The translations under genes and the position numbers were made by a program. 64,000 nucleotides of DNA from Terfezia claveryi (Eukaryota; Ascomycota; Pezizomycetes; Pezizales; Pezizaceae), in assembly GCA_015179025.1 (NCBI GenBank), contig WHUX01000133.1, positions 62,001 to 126,000 on the forward strand. Direction: 5' to 3'. The notes below the pieces were generated by a model, which was given only the letters and a program-made list of their open reading frames with translations, was not told the origin of the DNA and ran no database searches. This document shows, piece after piece, positions 10,804 through 20,233 of this stretch. Within the stretch, counting starts at the first letter, position 1. Each line of letters opens with the position of its first letter.

Positions 10804-11292
10804 TTGAGAGCTAGGGATGATACTTCCCATGTATCAGTGAGACAAACAGAAAGGAATATACGAAGATCAAGATCAGTAACGCCTTCTCGTGCCAGTGGCC
10901 AGCAAACTTCCCACGGCCGGCAACATCCTACCCACCATTACCTCCCTCTTCTCCATGCTTACCAGCAACGGGAATTTGCTTTGTATACGAGAATTTTGAA
11001 GGATTTCGCCAATTCAATGGACGATCTTCAATTGGGGGAGTGTACAGTTTCTGAGGAGGCTGGAATTGGAACAAAGATTCGGGCAATATGAGATATAAGG
11101 ATTTGCGAGCGTTGTGGACGCGAGCTGTCTACTCTTTCTTGGCAAGAAACCTATAAGTTTTCAGCTCAAAATGTCATGGCCCCAGGGCAAATACCACCTG
11201 AATTAGATAGGCTAGGGATACGGACACCTATTGAGGCTATGATGTTAGCTCATATCAATTTTACTTTGCCAAATTTCGGAAAACGTTCAATA
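10804..11292 (+). pseudogene. Helitron-type helicase protein remnant (DUF6570-like region)
   Basis: Frame 1, interrupted by one TGA at 11089-11091, reads as the region that precedes the helicase-like domain in fungal Helitron proteins: an Arg-rich part with QTERNIRRSRS, then REFALYTRILKDFANSMDDLQ, a zinc-knuckle-like CERCGRELS, and FSAQNVMAPGQIPPELDRLG with IEAMMLAHINF. The coding signal stops at about 11290, immediately before the deaminase-like ORF. No Rep or helicase motifs follow, so it is a short fragment. Assignment rests on the characteristic F-S-x-x-N-x-M-x-P-G-x-x-P-P-E-L pattern recalled from the family. Confidence 0.7.
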
Positions 11293-11293
11293 A

Positions 11294-12186
11294 ATGGAAC
11301 ACGGTATAGAAACCCTTGGGGAAAAAATACGGCACCAAAGCAATCCAGGTCTCGACGGAACCATTGTGACCCAAATATTGCGGATTTTGGAGCTCTTTGG
11401 CGCAATATCTCGGCTGCTGAATACTGGAGGGGGTGAGTTACGGTATGATCTCTTAGGTGTGTACATGGACGCGGCAAGCACTTTGGCGCAATGCGTCCTC
11501 ACGAATTCAGGGGACTGTGAACACTGGGAGGGGTCAGACCTTGTGAATTTCAAAACAGCGTTGGAAAAATGCACGAGTCTTCACCGGCACATGGAATGCC
11601 TAATTCGCTGTGCTCGCTCCACTCGGCTCTATCCATGGCTTCAGAAAACCTGCAAAGTGAGGTCATGCCCGGAAATAGAAATGTCTGTACCGTCATGGCC
11701 ACAAACGCCATCTGCCTGGCTAGAGAGCACTCGTGCACTTTTGGGCAAAAAGGCATCTATCAAAACTATTGAGGAGATTGAGACCATTGCCAATCATCTC
11801 TGTCACGTCAAAGTCCATGCTGAGCTCAAGGTTGCACTTCTCCTTATTTCTGAGCAGTCCACTACCGCTCGCTCTTCCATCGCCTATATTGGTGTCAGCA
11901 AGCTGAGCTGTGGGCCCTGCATATTCCTCCAGGCGCTCAGGAACGTCTGGGGGCTAATTTTGCACTACGTAGAACACATGCCAAGTGGTACCCTGGCTGG
12001 GGAATGCCGTCGGATCAAGTTCTGACCACGGTGCTGACTGTGGAGGAAGTGGAGACATTGAAGGAGTGTTTGGTGAAGGAGTTGAAAAAGAATATATTTT
12101 CTTTCGTATCAGGAGGCGACAGGCCATATGAGTGCCACAGTTGGGATGAATGTGATGAGTACAGCATGCACAATCCAACTAACTAG
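11294..12186 (+). pseudogene. OTT_1508-type nucleic-acid deaminase-like protein, frameshifted
   Basis: A helical N-terminal region is followed by the zinc-deaminase signature: HAELKVALLLI near residue 180 (H-x-E) and, ~30 residues later, YIGVSKLSCGPCIFL (Cys-x-x-Cys). This spacing and the IGVSKLSC phrase are typical of the fungal OTT_1508-like family. The reading frame changes by one base near 11940; the new frame continues with AKWYPGWGMP, which also fits the family, and ends at 12186. An intron does not explain the change, so it is a mutation or a sequence error. The biological substrate of this family in fungi is not established. It sits directly after a Helitron protein fragment, which suggests capture or chance adjacency. 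Confidence 0.75.
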
Positions 12187-12452
12187 CAGATTGCTGCGTC
12201 TCGGCCTCTGAGGTTGATTTGCGCAATTATGGTCGGGCTCGGACTTAACACTTATTCGCAATCATTAGAAATATCCACACGGTGGCAATGTTTGTCCGGA
12301 ATTCAGATGTACAGTACACACACTTGCATTTTCGCATATTTTGAATCTACTTGCGGTAGTTAGAAATATATAGCTAATAATTATCAGAGGGATTTTGTAC
12401 ATCCTGGTCGGTCATTAAGCACGTACTGAGATAGCGCAGCTGGTGGTATGTT

Positions 12453-13400
12453 TTGAGCTCGATGGATATGAGTTCAAAACAACCCATGTGGTGTGTTGGA
12501 TATCCTACAACTGGCGAGCGAGTGCTATGTTTGATGCTCTATCGACTAGCATGGCCAACACGATTGAAGGATATGTTGCAGGTTTTTAGCTGCTCACGAA
12601 GTGCAATCTCAATTACAGTCAATTGTCTAATTGATTATCTATACAAGCGATATCATAAGAAGCTTGAATGGGATTTCCGGCGGTTGACACTTGCTCAGTT
12701 AAGGAGATCTAGCAACTATCATAAAGGCGGCTGTGTAGTTAACTAAGAACGGCTTCGTGTATACTCAAGGTGCTCTTGCTTTCGAATACTCGATGGTGGT
12801 GGTCTATTCACCCCTTTCTGTTAGGTGTGGTGAAAGAAAAGATGGGAGAACCAGGGGGGTCGACCCTCCGCATGAAGCCACTATTGCTGGTGCTTGCCCT
12901 GGAATACATGGTATATGGGGGTTTATTGATGGGACTGTTCGGCCAATTGCACACCCTACAGACAATCAAGAAGACTTCTATTCCGGGCATAAAGGATATC
13001 ATAAGCTCAAGTATCAAGGAATCGTAACTCCAGATGGGCTTATAAGTACATAGTTATATGGACCCGACTTTGGACCAGTTGGGGATTGGAAGATATGGAA
13101 GGAGTGTGGAATTAAGCAATATTTACGAGCTCTATTTGAGACTGCTGACGATGATCCTGTTGAGGGAGATATTGGAGGTGATTTAACAGTCTATCTATAT
13201 GGTGATCTAGCTTATTCATTAAGTTATGGAGTGATTGGGCCCTTCCGAAGCCGCAACGGCGTTGGTGGTCTTACTTCCGAGCAATTAGCAACAAATGTGC
13301 AGATGTCTAGTGCACGCATTGTTGTTGAATGGGCATTTGGCATTGTAATTAGTCAATTTGGCTATGGAGACAAAAAGAGAGTACAAGAAGTTGGCCTATC
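12453..13400 (+). pseudogene. PIF/Harbinger transposase (DDE_4 nuclease), degraded
   Basis: Pieces in two frames make up a Harbinger nuclease: an N-terminal helical part (RLKDMLQVFSCSRSAISITV), then GFIDGTVRPIAHP (first Asp), FYSGHKGYHKLKYQGIVTPDG, LYGPDFGPVGDW, VYLYGDLAYSL (second Asp) and QMSSARIVVEWAFGI (Glu). There is an in-frame TAG near 13051 and frameshifts around 12720-12900. It is distinct in sequence from the second Harbinger element that follows. Confidence 0.85.
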
Positions 13401-13543
13401 TCCCATAGGGGCTTATTATTCTCCTGACCAATTGTCAAACTTCCGTACGCCAGCCTAACCAGATTAGTGACCAATTCAAAAACCTCTTAAAACCACCAAG
13501 TTTATCTGAATATCTGGTAAATACATACCTTCCAGTTTAGCTC

Positions 13544-14236
13544 TTATTTACGCATTTCTGATAATATACGCAGGATCTCTGACATCCCTGTTTCCAGGGA
13601 TGCCAATCGACGTTCTGTAGAGGAGGCACTGGCCGAGGACTCAGGGGAGTTGGCGGGGAGGGTGTTAGATGAGGTAGCTAGCACAGGGGTATTCTTGGAC
13701 GAGGTAGCTGGCACGGGGGTGCTGTTGGATGAGGTAGCTGGAATGGACGTGTTGGCAGAGGAGGTTGCCGGAGTAGCAGATATAGCATTCAGTATATCCC
13801 GCATTAATGCTAACGTTTCCTCATCTCGGCGGTCTAAACGATCCCAGTTCTCTTGCATCTCTTTATCCTTCCTACTTGCCCATGCTTTCCCAGTCTTCCG
13901 TCGTTTATCTCTTACAGTATCAGAATCTGTCAAATCAAGAGTAGCAACCTCTTGAAAGGTCCGCTTCTCAGATAATGTCTTTGTCAGATTTTGAGGTTTT
14001 ATTGCTGCCTTCTCCTTTTCTTGCTTAATCTGTATAGATTGTGCATTCTTCGCTTGTTCCTCCTCTCCACGCCGCTCCATCCATTCTTCAATCCAGGTAT
14101 CAACGGCTTGCTCCAGATCAGTAGGTGGAGCAACAGCTACACCCGACTGTGCGCACCGTACAGCAATTGTAGCCTTTCGCTTGGGTTTGCTTTCTTCTTC
14201 CGGTTCTTCCAACGTATGGGGATATTGTTTCGACAT
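13544..14236 (-). CDS. Coiled-coil protein with PATSS repeats, unknown function
   Basis: An uninterrupted 230-residue ORF. The N-terminus is Lys/Glu-rich; a middle segment (WIEEWMERRGEEEQ ... RKDKEMQENWDRLDRRDEE) looks helical or coiled-coil; then come degenerate repeats of PATSSNSTPV type; and it closes with a leucine-patterned helix (RRLASLETGMSEILRILSEM). It converges with the degraded Harbinger nuclease to its left and lies outside the TIRs of the Harbinger element on its right, so it may be the accessory ORF of the left element. I recognise no family. Lack of stops in a region where neighbours are broken is notable. It could also be a host gene. Confidence 0.5.
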   Translation of the reverse strand: MSKQYPHTLEEPEEESKPKRKATIAVRCAQSGVAVAPPTDLEQAVDTWIEEWMERRGEEEQAKNAQSIQIKQEKEKAAIKPQNLTKTLSEKRTFQEVATLDLTDSDTVRDKRRKTGKAWASRKDKEMQENWDRLDRRDEETLALMRDILNAISATPATSSANTSIPATSSNSTPVPATSSKNTPVLATSSNTLPANSPESSASASSTERRLASLETGMSEILRILSEMRK

Positions 14237-14281
14237 TTTGATATGGTTTGTTGTTGTATTTTAGGTTTGTAAAATAGTAGT

Positions 14282-14304
14282 GGTAGTCAAATGAGAAATT
14301 TTTT
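14282..14304 (+). repeat. Left TIR of the Harbinger element
   Basis: Twenty-three bases starting GGTAGTCAAATGAG, an exact inverse match to 17213-17235. Confidence 0.9.
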
Positions 14305-14369
14305 TTTTGTTGATACACAAATTTGACGCGGGTTCCCTGTAGGGACTAAACCATATTGAGCTGCACCAT

Positions 14370-15710
14370 TTGACCGCTAAATTTGAAAAAAAGTTATTGA
14401 TGTTTATCGGGATGCTTAACATCGCAGCTATCAACATGCCTCGTTATACGGAAAAGGGCCGGGTCCAACATCTTGACGATCTCGAAAGCGCAGTTATTGA
14501 GGAAATACTCGAAGATGAGCCTAGCTCAGATTCATCAGCTGATTACTATCACGACCTTCTAGAGGATATTTCAACAGCTTCGGAGCGCATCAACATCAAG
14601 CGATACCTCATAGATAGAGGCAAAGGTACTGCAGGACGCCATAAAAGTGATGATATTTTAGAGGATATCATTGAACGGTATCCAGAGGATGCCTTTTTAG
14701 TCTACTTTCGCATGCATCGAGCAAGCTTTTGGGTTTTAATAGAAAAGCTTCGTGAAGCTCCTGAAGAGTTAGGTTTAGAAGATTACTGGCATGATCGTGG
14801 AAGACAGAATGGTAGTGGTAATAGGCCAATGCCTATATATAAGCAAGTTGCTGTTGCTTTATATAAGCTTGGTAGTGGAACTGGGAGTTTAGAGCGTAAC
14901 CGGATTGCATTGAATATTGGAAAAGGCACGGTACAGCAATACCTTTGGCAAACAATCAACCTTCTTGCACGCTTAGGTTCTCAATATATACAGTGGCCTC
15001 AGCAGGGCCAAAGACTTGGAGAAGGTCCTATTTTCGATAAGTGTATAGGCTGTATTGATGGATCAATTATTAAACTCCGTGAGAAGCCAAAGCATAATCA
15101 TGAGGCATACTTCTCACGCAAAAAGGACTATGGATTCAACTTGCAGGCAATTTATGATTGGAATAGCAAGTTTATCTGGGCTAGAGTTTGCGAAACGGCC
15201 AGCATACATGATTCATCAGTATTCAAATCCTCTAAACTATATCAAGAGTGCAATGCAGACTTATGGATGATGCCTTCAGAGTATCTACTTGCAGATAAAG
15301 GTTACCAGCTAGATTGCCATGTTATCACTCCTTATAAAGGTGATACTGCTCGAGCTCCTGCAAATCGGAGATTCAATGATTATCATGCAGTTAAACGAGT
15401 CAAGATTGAGCATATATTTGGGGTTTGAAAGGGATGATGGCATAGTCTGAGAGGCTTGTCAATTTGCATTGAGAGTCCAGAACAAGATCATGAGAGAGTA
15501 ATAAAATGGATAACAGCCTGTATTATTTTACACAATATGCTAGCTGACTGGAATGAAGATGAAAAGTGGGTTGATGAAGTCGAGGCAGAAGACCTAGAAG
15601 AGCTTGAGGAAGAGGATGCAGTTTTTCGGAATGAAAGTATAGAAGCATCTAAACAAGCTGGCACTACTCTGCATGATCACCTCCGAAATCTTCTTCTTGA
15701 ATTCCATTAA
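14370..15710 (+). pseudogene. PIF/Harbinger transposase (DDE_4 nuclease) with two stops
   Basis: This is the catalytic ORF of the element at 14282-17235, in one frame throughout. The protein likely starts near the Met of MPRYTEKGRVQHL. It shows FRMHRASFWVLIEKL, then the DDE core: CIGCIDGSIIKLREKP (Asp), YFSRKKDYGFNLQAIYDW, EYLLADKGYQL (Asp) and KRVKIEHIFGV (Glu), then WITACIILHNML and an acidic tail. Two TGA codons lie close together at about 15426-15437, where the family has FGVLKGR. At least one is readable as CGA-to-TGA, a RIP-type change. Otherwise the ORF is intact, so decay is recent. Confidence 0.92.
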
Positions 15711-15751
15711 GACTATGAATATCGAAAGGGCCATTGGAGAGGCTAGTGGAG

Positions 15752-15949
15752 ATTGGATTGGAGACTGGATTACTGGCTAGATTGGAGGCTGGATTGGAGG
15801 CTGGATTGGAGGCTGGATTGGAGGCTGGATTGGAGACTGGATTACTGGCTAGATTGGAGGCTGGATTGGAGACTGGATTACTGGCTGGATTGGAGGCTGG
15901 ATTGGAGACTGGATTACCGGCTGGATTGGAGGCTGGATTGGAGGCGGGA
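15752..15949. repeat. 12 bp minisatellite between the Harbinger ORFs
   Basis: About sixteen tandem copies of GATTGGAGGCTG with variants GATTGGAGACTG and GATTACTGGCTG. On the minus strand it would encode a Pro/Ile/Gln repeat (IQPPIQP) continuing the Myb-like ORF; on the plus strand it gives LEAGLEAG. Confidence 0.92.
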
Positions 15950-15989
15950 TAGGAGCTAAATATTGGCTGGTATTAGGGGAGATCGGAGG

Positions 15990-16914
15990 AGGACGTGGAC
16001 CATTAGCTAGAGCAAAAATTTGCATCATAGCTTGCCATTGTCTATCCATCATACGCTCTTTTGCTTCTTATATAAACGGCGTTCTTCCCGCTCTATTCTG
16101 CGCTCTTCACGCTCTATTTGGCGCTCCTCATAAGCTCGTTCTGCCTCCTTTTCTTGCCACTTCATCTCAGCCCTTCGCAGCTCTAATGCATCCTCTGCCT
16201 GCTTTTGTTTTCGGCTCTCTCGAGTAATACTGACTTCTTCCAATAAGCGCTTAGCTTTGCCTTAACTATCTTCCCATCCTTCAAATTTGACCGTGAAACT
16301 CTAGATGAAGACTCAGATACTACTGAGTTTTGGTGTATAGATACTAAGCTCCTTAGAGGTAGACTAGGTAGGAATGGGCTTAGTGGAGAAGGAGTTCGTA
16401 TAGGTTCGCTTGCTAGGGGGGTTCACTTGCTAGGGGGGTTCGCTTGCTGGAGGGGGTTTGCTTGCTGGGGGAGTTCGCTTGCTGGAGGAGATTCACTTGC
16501 AGGGGATTGGCTCAGTATACTAGGTTTGGTATATGATAGAATTTCCAAACTTCCGCTGAAGCTCACATTAGGATGTTCTCCCCAAATACCATCTAACAGC
16601 TAGAAGCAAGGACATTTCTTCTCAAGTACAGCATTGATAGACTGCTCATTCTCTTCTGGACACAGCCCCCATCCTGATTGATCTATCATTGCCCAAGCCT
16701 TCTTCCATTGACCTTTCATATTGGCTATTTTCTGTCCTATTCGTACTGCTATAATCTGATCTTTGCTTTCAAACAGATCATCTTTGACTTGTTTGTACCA
16801 AAGCGCTTGCTTGCCTTTCATTACCTCTAGGTTATTCTCCATCTAGCTTATTAGCTCCTCTGTTTCTTCTTTTTCCCATCTATATGATAAAGATGCTGAT
16901 AACACTTGAGACAT
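15990..16914 (-). pseudogene. Harbinger accessory ORF, Myb/SANT-like DNA-binding protein, broken
   Basis: The likely start is the Met at 16914 (MSQVLSASLS). A Myb/SANT-like trihelix follows: YRWEKEETEELIS, then NNLEVMKGKQALWYKQVKDD, and IANMKGQWKKAWAMIDQSG. Then come a Pro/Ser/Gln-rich linker with SPASESPPASELPQQ repeats and a Glu/Arg coiled coil (RQIEREERRIEREERR). Stops at 16843-16845 and 16600-16602 and a frame change near 16050 break it. In Harbinger elements this partner helps the transposase enter the nucleus and bind the ends (family knowledge). Confidence 0.8.
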
Positions 16915-17212
16915 GATTAGATAAGGGTCATGGTAGGGGTGTTGTGTGGTAGGGATGTTTATATGGCGGAGGTGTTGTGTAGTAGTCTCAGTTGTGTGGT
17001 GAAGTAGTGATATGATTGGGTGTGGTAATGACTGCGATAGATGATTAAGCCGTAAATAACAAATTTTTGATCTCTCCATCAATATCAATCGAATCCAAAG
17101 TCAATTGATGAAAGTGATGCATATCAAGAGAAATTGATCTTGGCAAAGCAGGGTTGTTTGCCAAGAGCCAATCAGCATGTAGGCCAAGATCAAAAATTAT
17201 GCATTTGATGGC

Positions 17213-17235
17213 AAAAAATTTCTCATTTGACTACC
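17213..17235 (-). repeat. Right TIR of the Harbinger element
   Basis: Exact inverse of 14282-14304. Confidence 0.9.
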
Positions 17236-17380
17236 TCTAGTGTAAGGGCAGAGATTTTTTATGTCACTAATTAATAGTGATAGACTAGCAGAAATCCTTA
17301 AGTATGAGAATAGGTTGTGCAGCAGCTAGCCTACTTAGCAATATTGCTGTAGAAACAACACTAAATAGAGGTAGACATAT

Positions 17381-17508
17381 GGAAGGGTCTCAAGCAGAAC
17401 ACGCTAATAATTTTACTATCTTATAGAGGAAAAGCAGCAGCATAGATATCTAGCTGTTTTAGAATACAAAAAAGGGGCTCATCATGACAAGGCATACCAT
17501 ATCACCAC
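17381..17508 (+). repeat. Left copy of a ~125 bp inverted repeat
   Basis: It starts GGAAGGGTCTCAAGCAGAAC and ends near ATCACCAC, and is matched in inverse by 28977-29098 with roughly a dozen differences. Probably the terminal repeat of a larger, interrupted element. Confidence 0.75.
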
Positions 17509-17590
17509 TATACAATATCACCACTATACAATATCACTGCTATATAATATCACTATTATATAATATCACCACTATACAATATCACTGTCA
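17498..17590. repeat. 16-17 bp tandem repeat
   Basis: About six units of the type ATATCACCACTATACA, some changed to ATATCACTGCTATATA. It lies just inside the left inverted-repeat copy. Confidence 0.85.
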
Positions 17591-17599
17591 ATAAATCAA

Positions 17600-18170
17600 A
17601 ATGTCTACTAAAGCCATGATACCAATCTCTGCTGATGCTCTCCACTACCATACTATATTGTTCGAGCTCAGCAAACCAGTTACAATACTTCCCCAAATAT
17701 TTGATGAGATATAGCCATATATGGATTCAGTTTATTCAAAGCTTCAGCAAGAGCTGCTGCAAGCTTATGGTACAGTATGTGTTTAGAAATATGAGTACAG
17801 ACTTCGAAAAAGCAGAAAGTCAAGTGTAGCTCAAGTTGCAGATACTAATAGTAAGGTTATTAAATGCTGGTAAAGTAGTATTAGAAATGCCAACCTTTGC
17901 AATATCCGAATTAAGGTCTCGCGTCTAGTTGATGGTACAGCTATTACCATTGAGTGCCTAGATGAACATACCCATACCTATGATATTGAGGAGAGCTTCC
18001 AGATAAAAAAACCAAGTATATTAGTAGGATATATCAAGTCTGAAGCAGCCAAAAATTACTCTGCTTCTTAGATTTATCATGCTATCCATGGTGCTGGTAC
18101 ACATGAAGGTGCTGAGTGGCTGAAAGAGCTTAGTGGCTCATCTTTGAAAACGTTTGTATAACTCTTCATT
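17600..18170 (+). pseudogene. Degraded Mutator-like (MULE) transposase fragment, tentative
   Basis: Broken frames with many stops read as a transposase N-terminal region, including RLVDGTAITIECLDEHTHTY and KNYSASxIYHAIHGAGTHEGAEWLKEL. The latter resembles the region before the catalytic core of fungal MULEs. The Gypsy element at 18313 interrupts what follows. Family assignment is from memory of similar phrases and is weak. Confidence 0.35.
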
Positions 18171-18312
18171 AATGAGGTATAATATAGCTAATAAATTCAT
18201 TATATAGAAAAGATATTATGAATCTAAAGTAGGGATTGGGGTCAGCAGACCTACGGACACTTCCACATGGTAAGCTGTTTGAGGATGATATTCTTCATGC
18301 TTGCAGTTTATT

Positions 18313-18931
18313 TGTCACAACCGTCCTTTCCTAGCTGGGTTTGAGAGTCAGACGGGATTCCGTCCGACTCTCGTTATTGTTGATTGATATCGTTGTTATT
18401 TCTGTTCCCGAGATAAGGGGTCTCGGGAACCTTATTCCTTCCGGTGGGCTTGGCCAGCCAGGAAGGAATCCTGTATATATAGCTTGCTCTCTCCGCCCTC
18501 TCGTTGGATCCCCATCCAATGTCTTGTATATCCAATACAGGACCTTGCCTCTCCCAACGCTTGTGCACCTCCCTTGTACACCCCCTTGTCTCGTGAACAG
18601 CTCTGCAGCACAGCTGCCTCTCTCCGACACACGCGGCAACTGCCTCCGCGTGTCTCGTGCCCCTTGCCCTCGGCCTCTCTTGCCCCTTGCCCTTGCCTTG
18701 TCCCTGCCTTCCCCTGATCACACACGTAGTGTTCCTACGTGTGTCTTGCCCTAGCTCCTGCCTTCTGAACATCCTGCCCCCGTGACATCGTCCGTGACAT
18801 CCGTGACAGGTGTCCGTGACAAGCCTAGTTTTCCTAGTCACACACGTAGCGCTCCTACGTGTGTCTCACCTCGTCCCTGTCCTCGCCCCGGCGTACCCCT
18901 TGGTCGCCCTGTCCCTAGAGCCGTCGTTACA
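18313..18931 (+). repeat. 5' LTR of the Gypsy element
   Basis: It runs from TGTCACAACCG to CGTCGTTACA (TG...CA). It includes TATATATAGC (18473-18482) as a likely TATA region and two hairpin-capable ACACACGTAG...CTACGTGTGT blocks near 18720 and 18840. Confidence 0.96.
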
Positions 18932-19035
18932 CTACGTTGGATCACTCTGATCAACCGGTACGCTCAATATCTAACCAAGACACCACTCCCGCGCTCGCAG
19001 TCAGATTTCGGGCCTGGCAAGCCCTACCTATCCCT

Positions 19036-20150
19036 ATGAACCAGGCCGACTTCGGCAGTTATCGCCAGACCATTATCGACATATACCTTGCTGCGGATGC
19101 CTTAGGCTAACGGCTAGAATCAGCCATACATGAAGGCCAACAGAAACAGACTAGGACCAACGACGAGATCACGATACTCACCGAAGACCTCCTCTCATGC
19201 CAGGCCGACCTCGCGACCGCCCAGAATGACTTAATCAATAAAAGAAGAACCATCCAGACTCTGAATAGGGCCCTGGACACGATTGGAAACCAAGCAGCAC
19301 CCCAAGTATCCCAGGCACCCAAGACTCAAGATCTCCCCACCCCACCAAAGTTAAATGGCGACAGGACTCACCTGAAAGCCTGGAAAAATTCCATCAAGAT
19401 CAAACTGAATGGGGATGCTGCAAAGTTCCCTACCGTTCAGCACTGATTAGCCTATGTATACGGCCTACTGGAGGGCATAGCTTTGGACCAGGTCCAACCC
19501 TATATGCTCGATGACCACTTCAACCTCCCCGACGTCGCTGCTTTATTCACAATCCTCGACTGCGCTTTTGGAGACCCAGATCCCATGGGTACGGCAACTC
19601 GTGCTCTCCGAGAACTAAAACAGAGAGGACATGACCTCTCAGCGTATGTGGCTGAATTCTTAAGGTTGGCAGCAGAGGTGGAGTGGAACGATCGGGTGAA
19701 GCGGGAACAATTCGAGGAAGGCCTCAATATTGAGCTCAAAAAGGCCCTCCTGCAATCTCCAGATGTTAAAACTCTCAACGAATACATTGATCAGGCATTG
19801 AAGATGGAGCAAAAATTGGCTAGGTTGAGAGCCCAGACCAGCGCCTCCAGTACCTATCGGCCTGTGAGAGTACAGCACCCCCAGAGCTAAACATAGCAAC
19901 CGCGGCCCCAGAACCCGAGCCCTCAGACCCAACCTATGGCCAATAAGCTAGCCCACCCATCCCTTGTGGCTGGCAGCACCACCCCCATGGATTTATCTTC
20001 AGGTAGGCCCCGCCTGACATAAGAAGAGAGGGAACGTCGTCGCAACAATGGGTTGTGTATCGCCTGTGGGAAAGGGATCACTTCATTGCAGCATGTCCCC
20101 TCCACAAGAACAGCTCCCTAGCGGCTCATGCCATATCCGAGTCACGGATC
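19036..20150 (+). pseudogene. Gypsy gag, with stops and a frameshift
   Basis: It starts MNQADFGSYRQTI. A capsid-like region includes PPKLNGDRTHLKAWKNSIK, GTATRALRELKQRGHDLSAYVAEFLRL and QFEEGLNIELKKALL. Near the end is a CCHC zinc knuckle (CIACGKG...), whose second half is one base out of frame around 20070. In-frame stops are at 19108, 19444, 19888, 19894 and 20020. Confidence 0.9.
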
Positions 20151-20233
20151 GAGGAAGTTGAAGAGTCGGGAAAAGGGGAGTCCCTTGCCTAGTTACTGAC
20201 ACTAGCAAGGGACCTGCCCAGGGTTATTTATCT

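Larger units (their letters stand above)
14282..17235. mobile_element. PIF/Harbinger element with TIRs and two ORFs
   Basis: The element is about 2.95 kb. The TIRs are 23 bases and identical, starting GGTAGTCAAATGAGAAATTT (14282-14304 and inverse 17213-17235). It holds a transposase on the plus strand and a Myb-like ORF on the minus strand, converging on a minisatellite, which is the classic Harbinger organisation. The three-base target duplication is not clear. Both ORFs contain stops, so the copy is inactive. Confidence 0.9.

Noticed and set aside
17500..17590. Possible CRISPR-like array because of regular short repeats
   Set aside because: Units are contiguous with no unique spacers, in a fungal nuclear context; it is a plain tandem repeat.
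18331..19039. Several open frames of 77-155 codons inside the 5' Gypsy LTR, repeated in the 3' LTR
   Set aside because: They are by-products of GC-rich LTR sequence; both copies differ at codon level without constraint.
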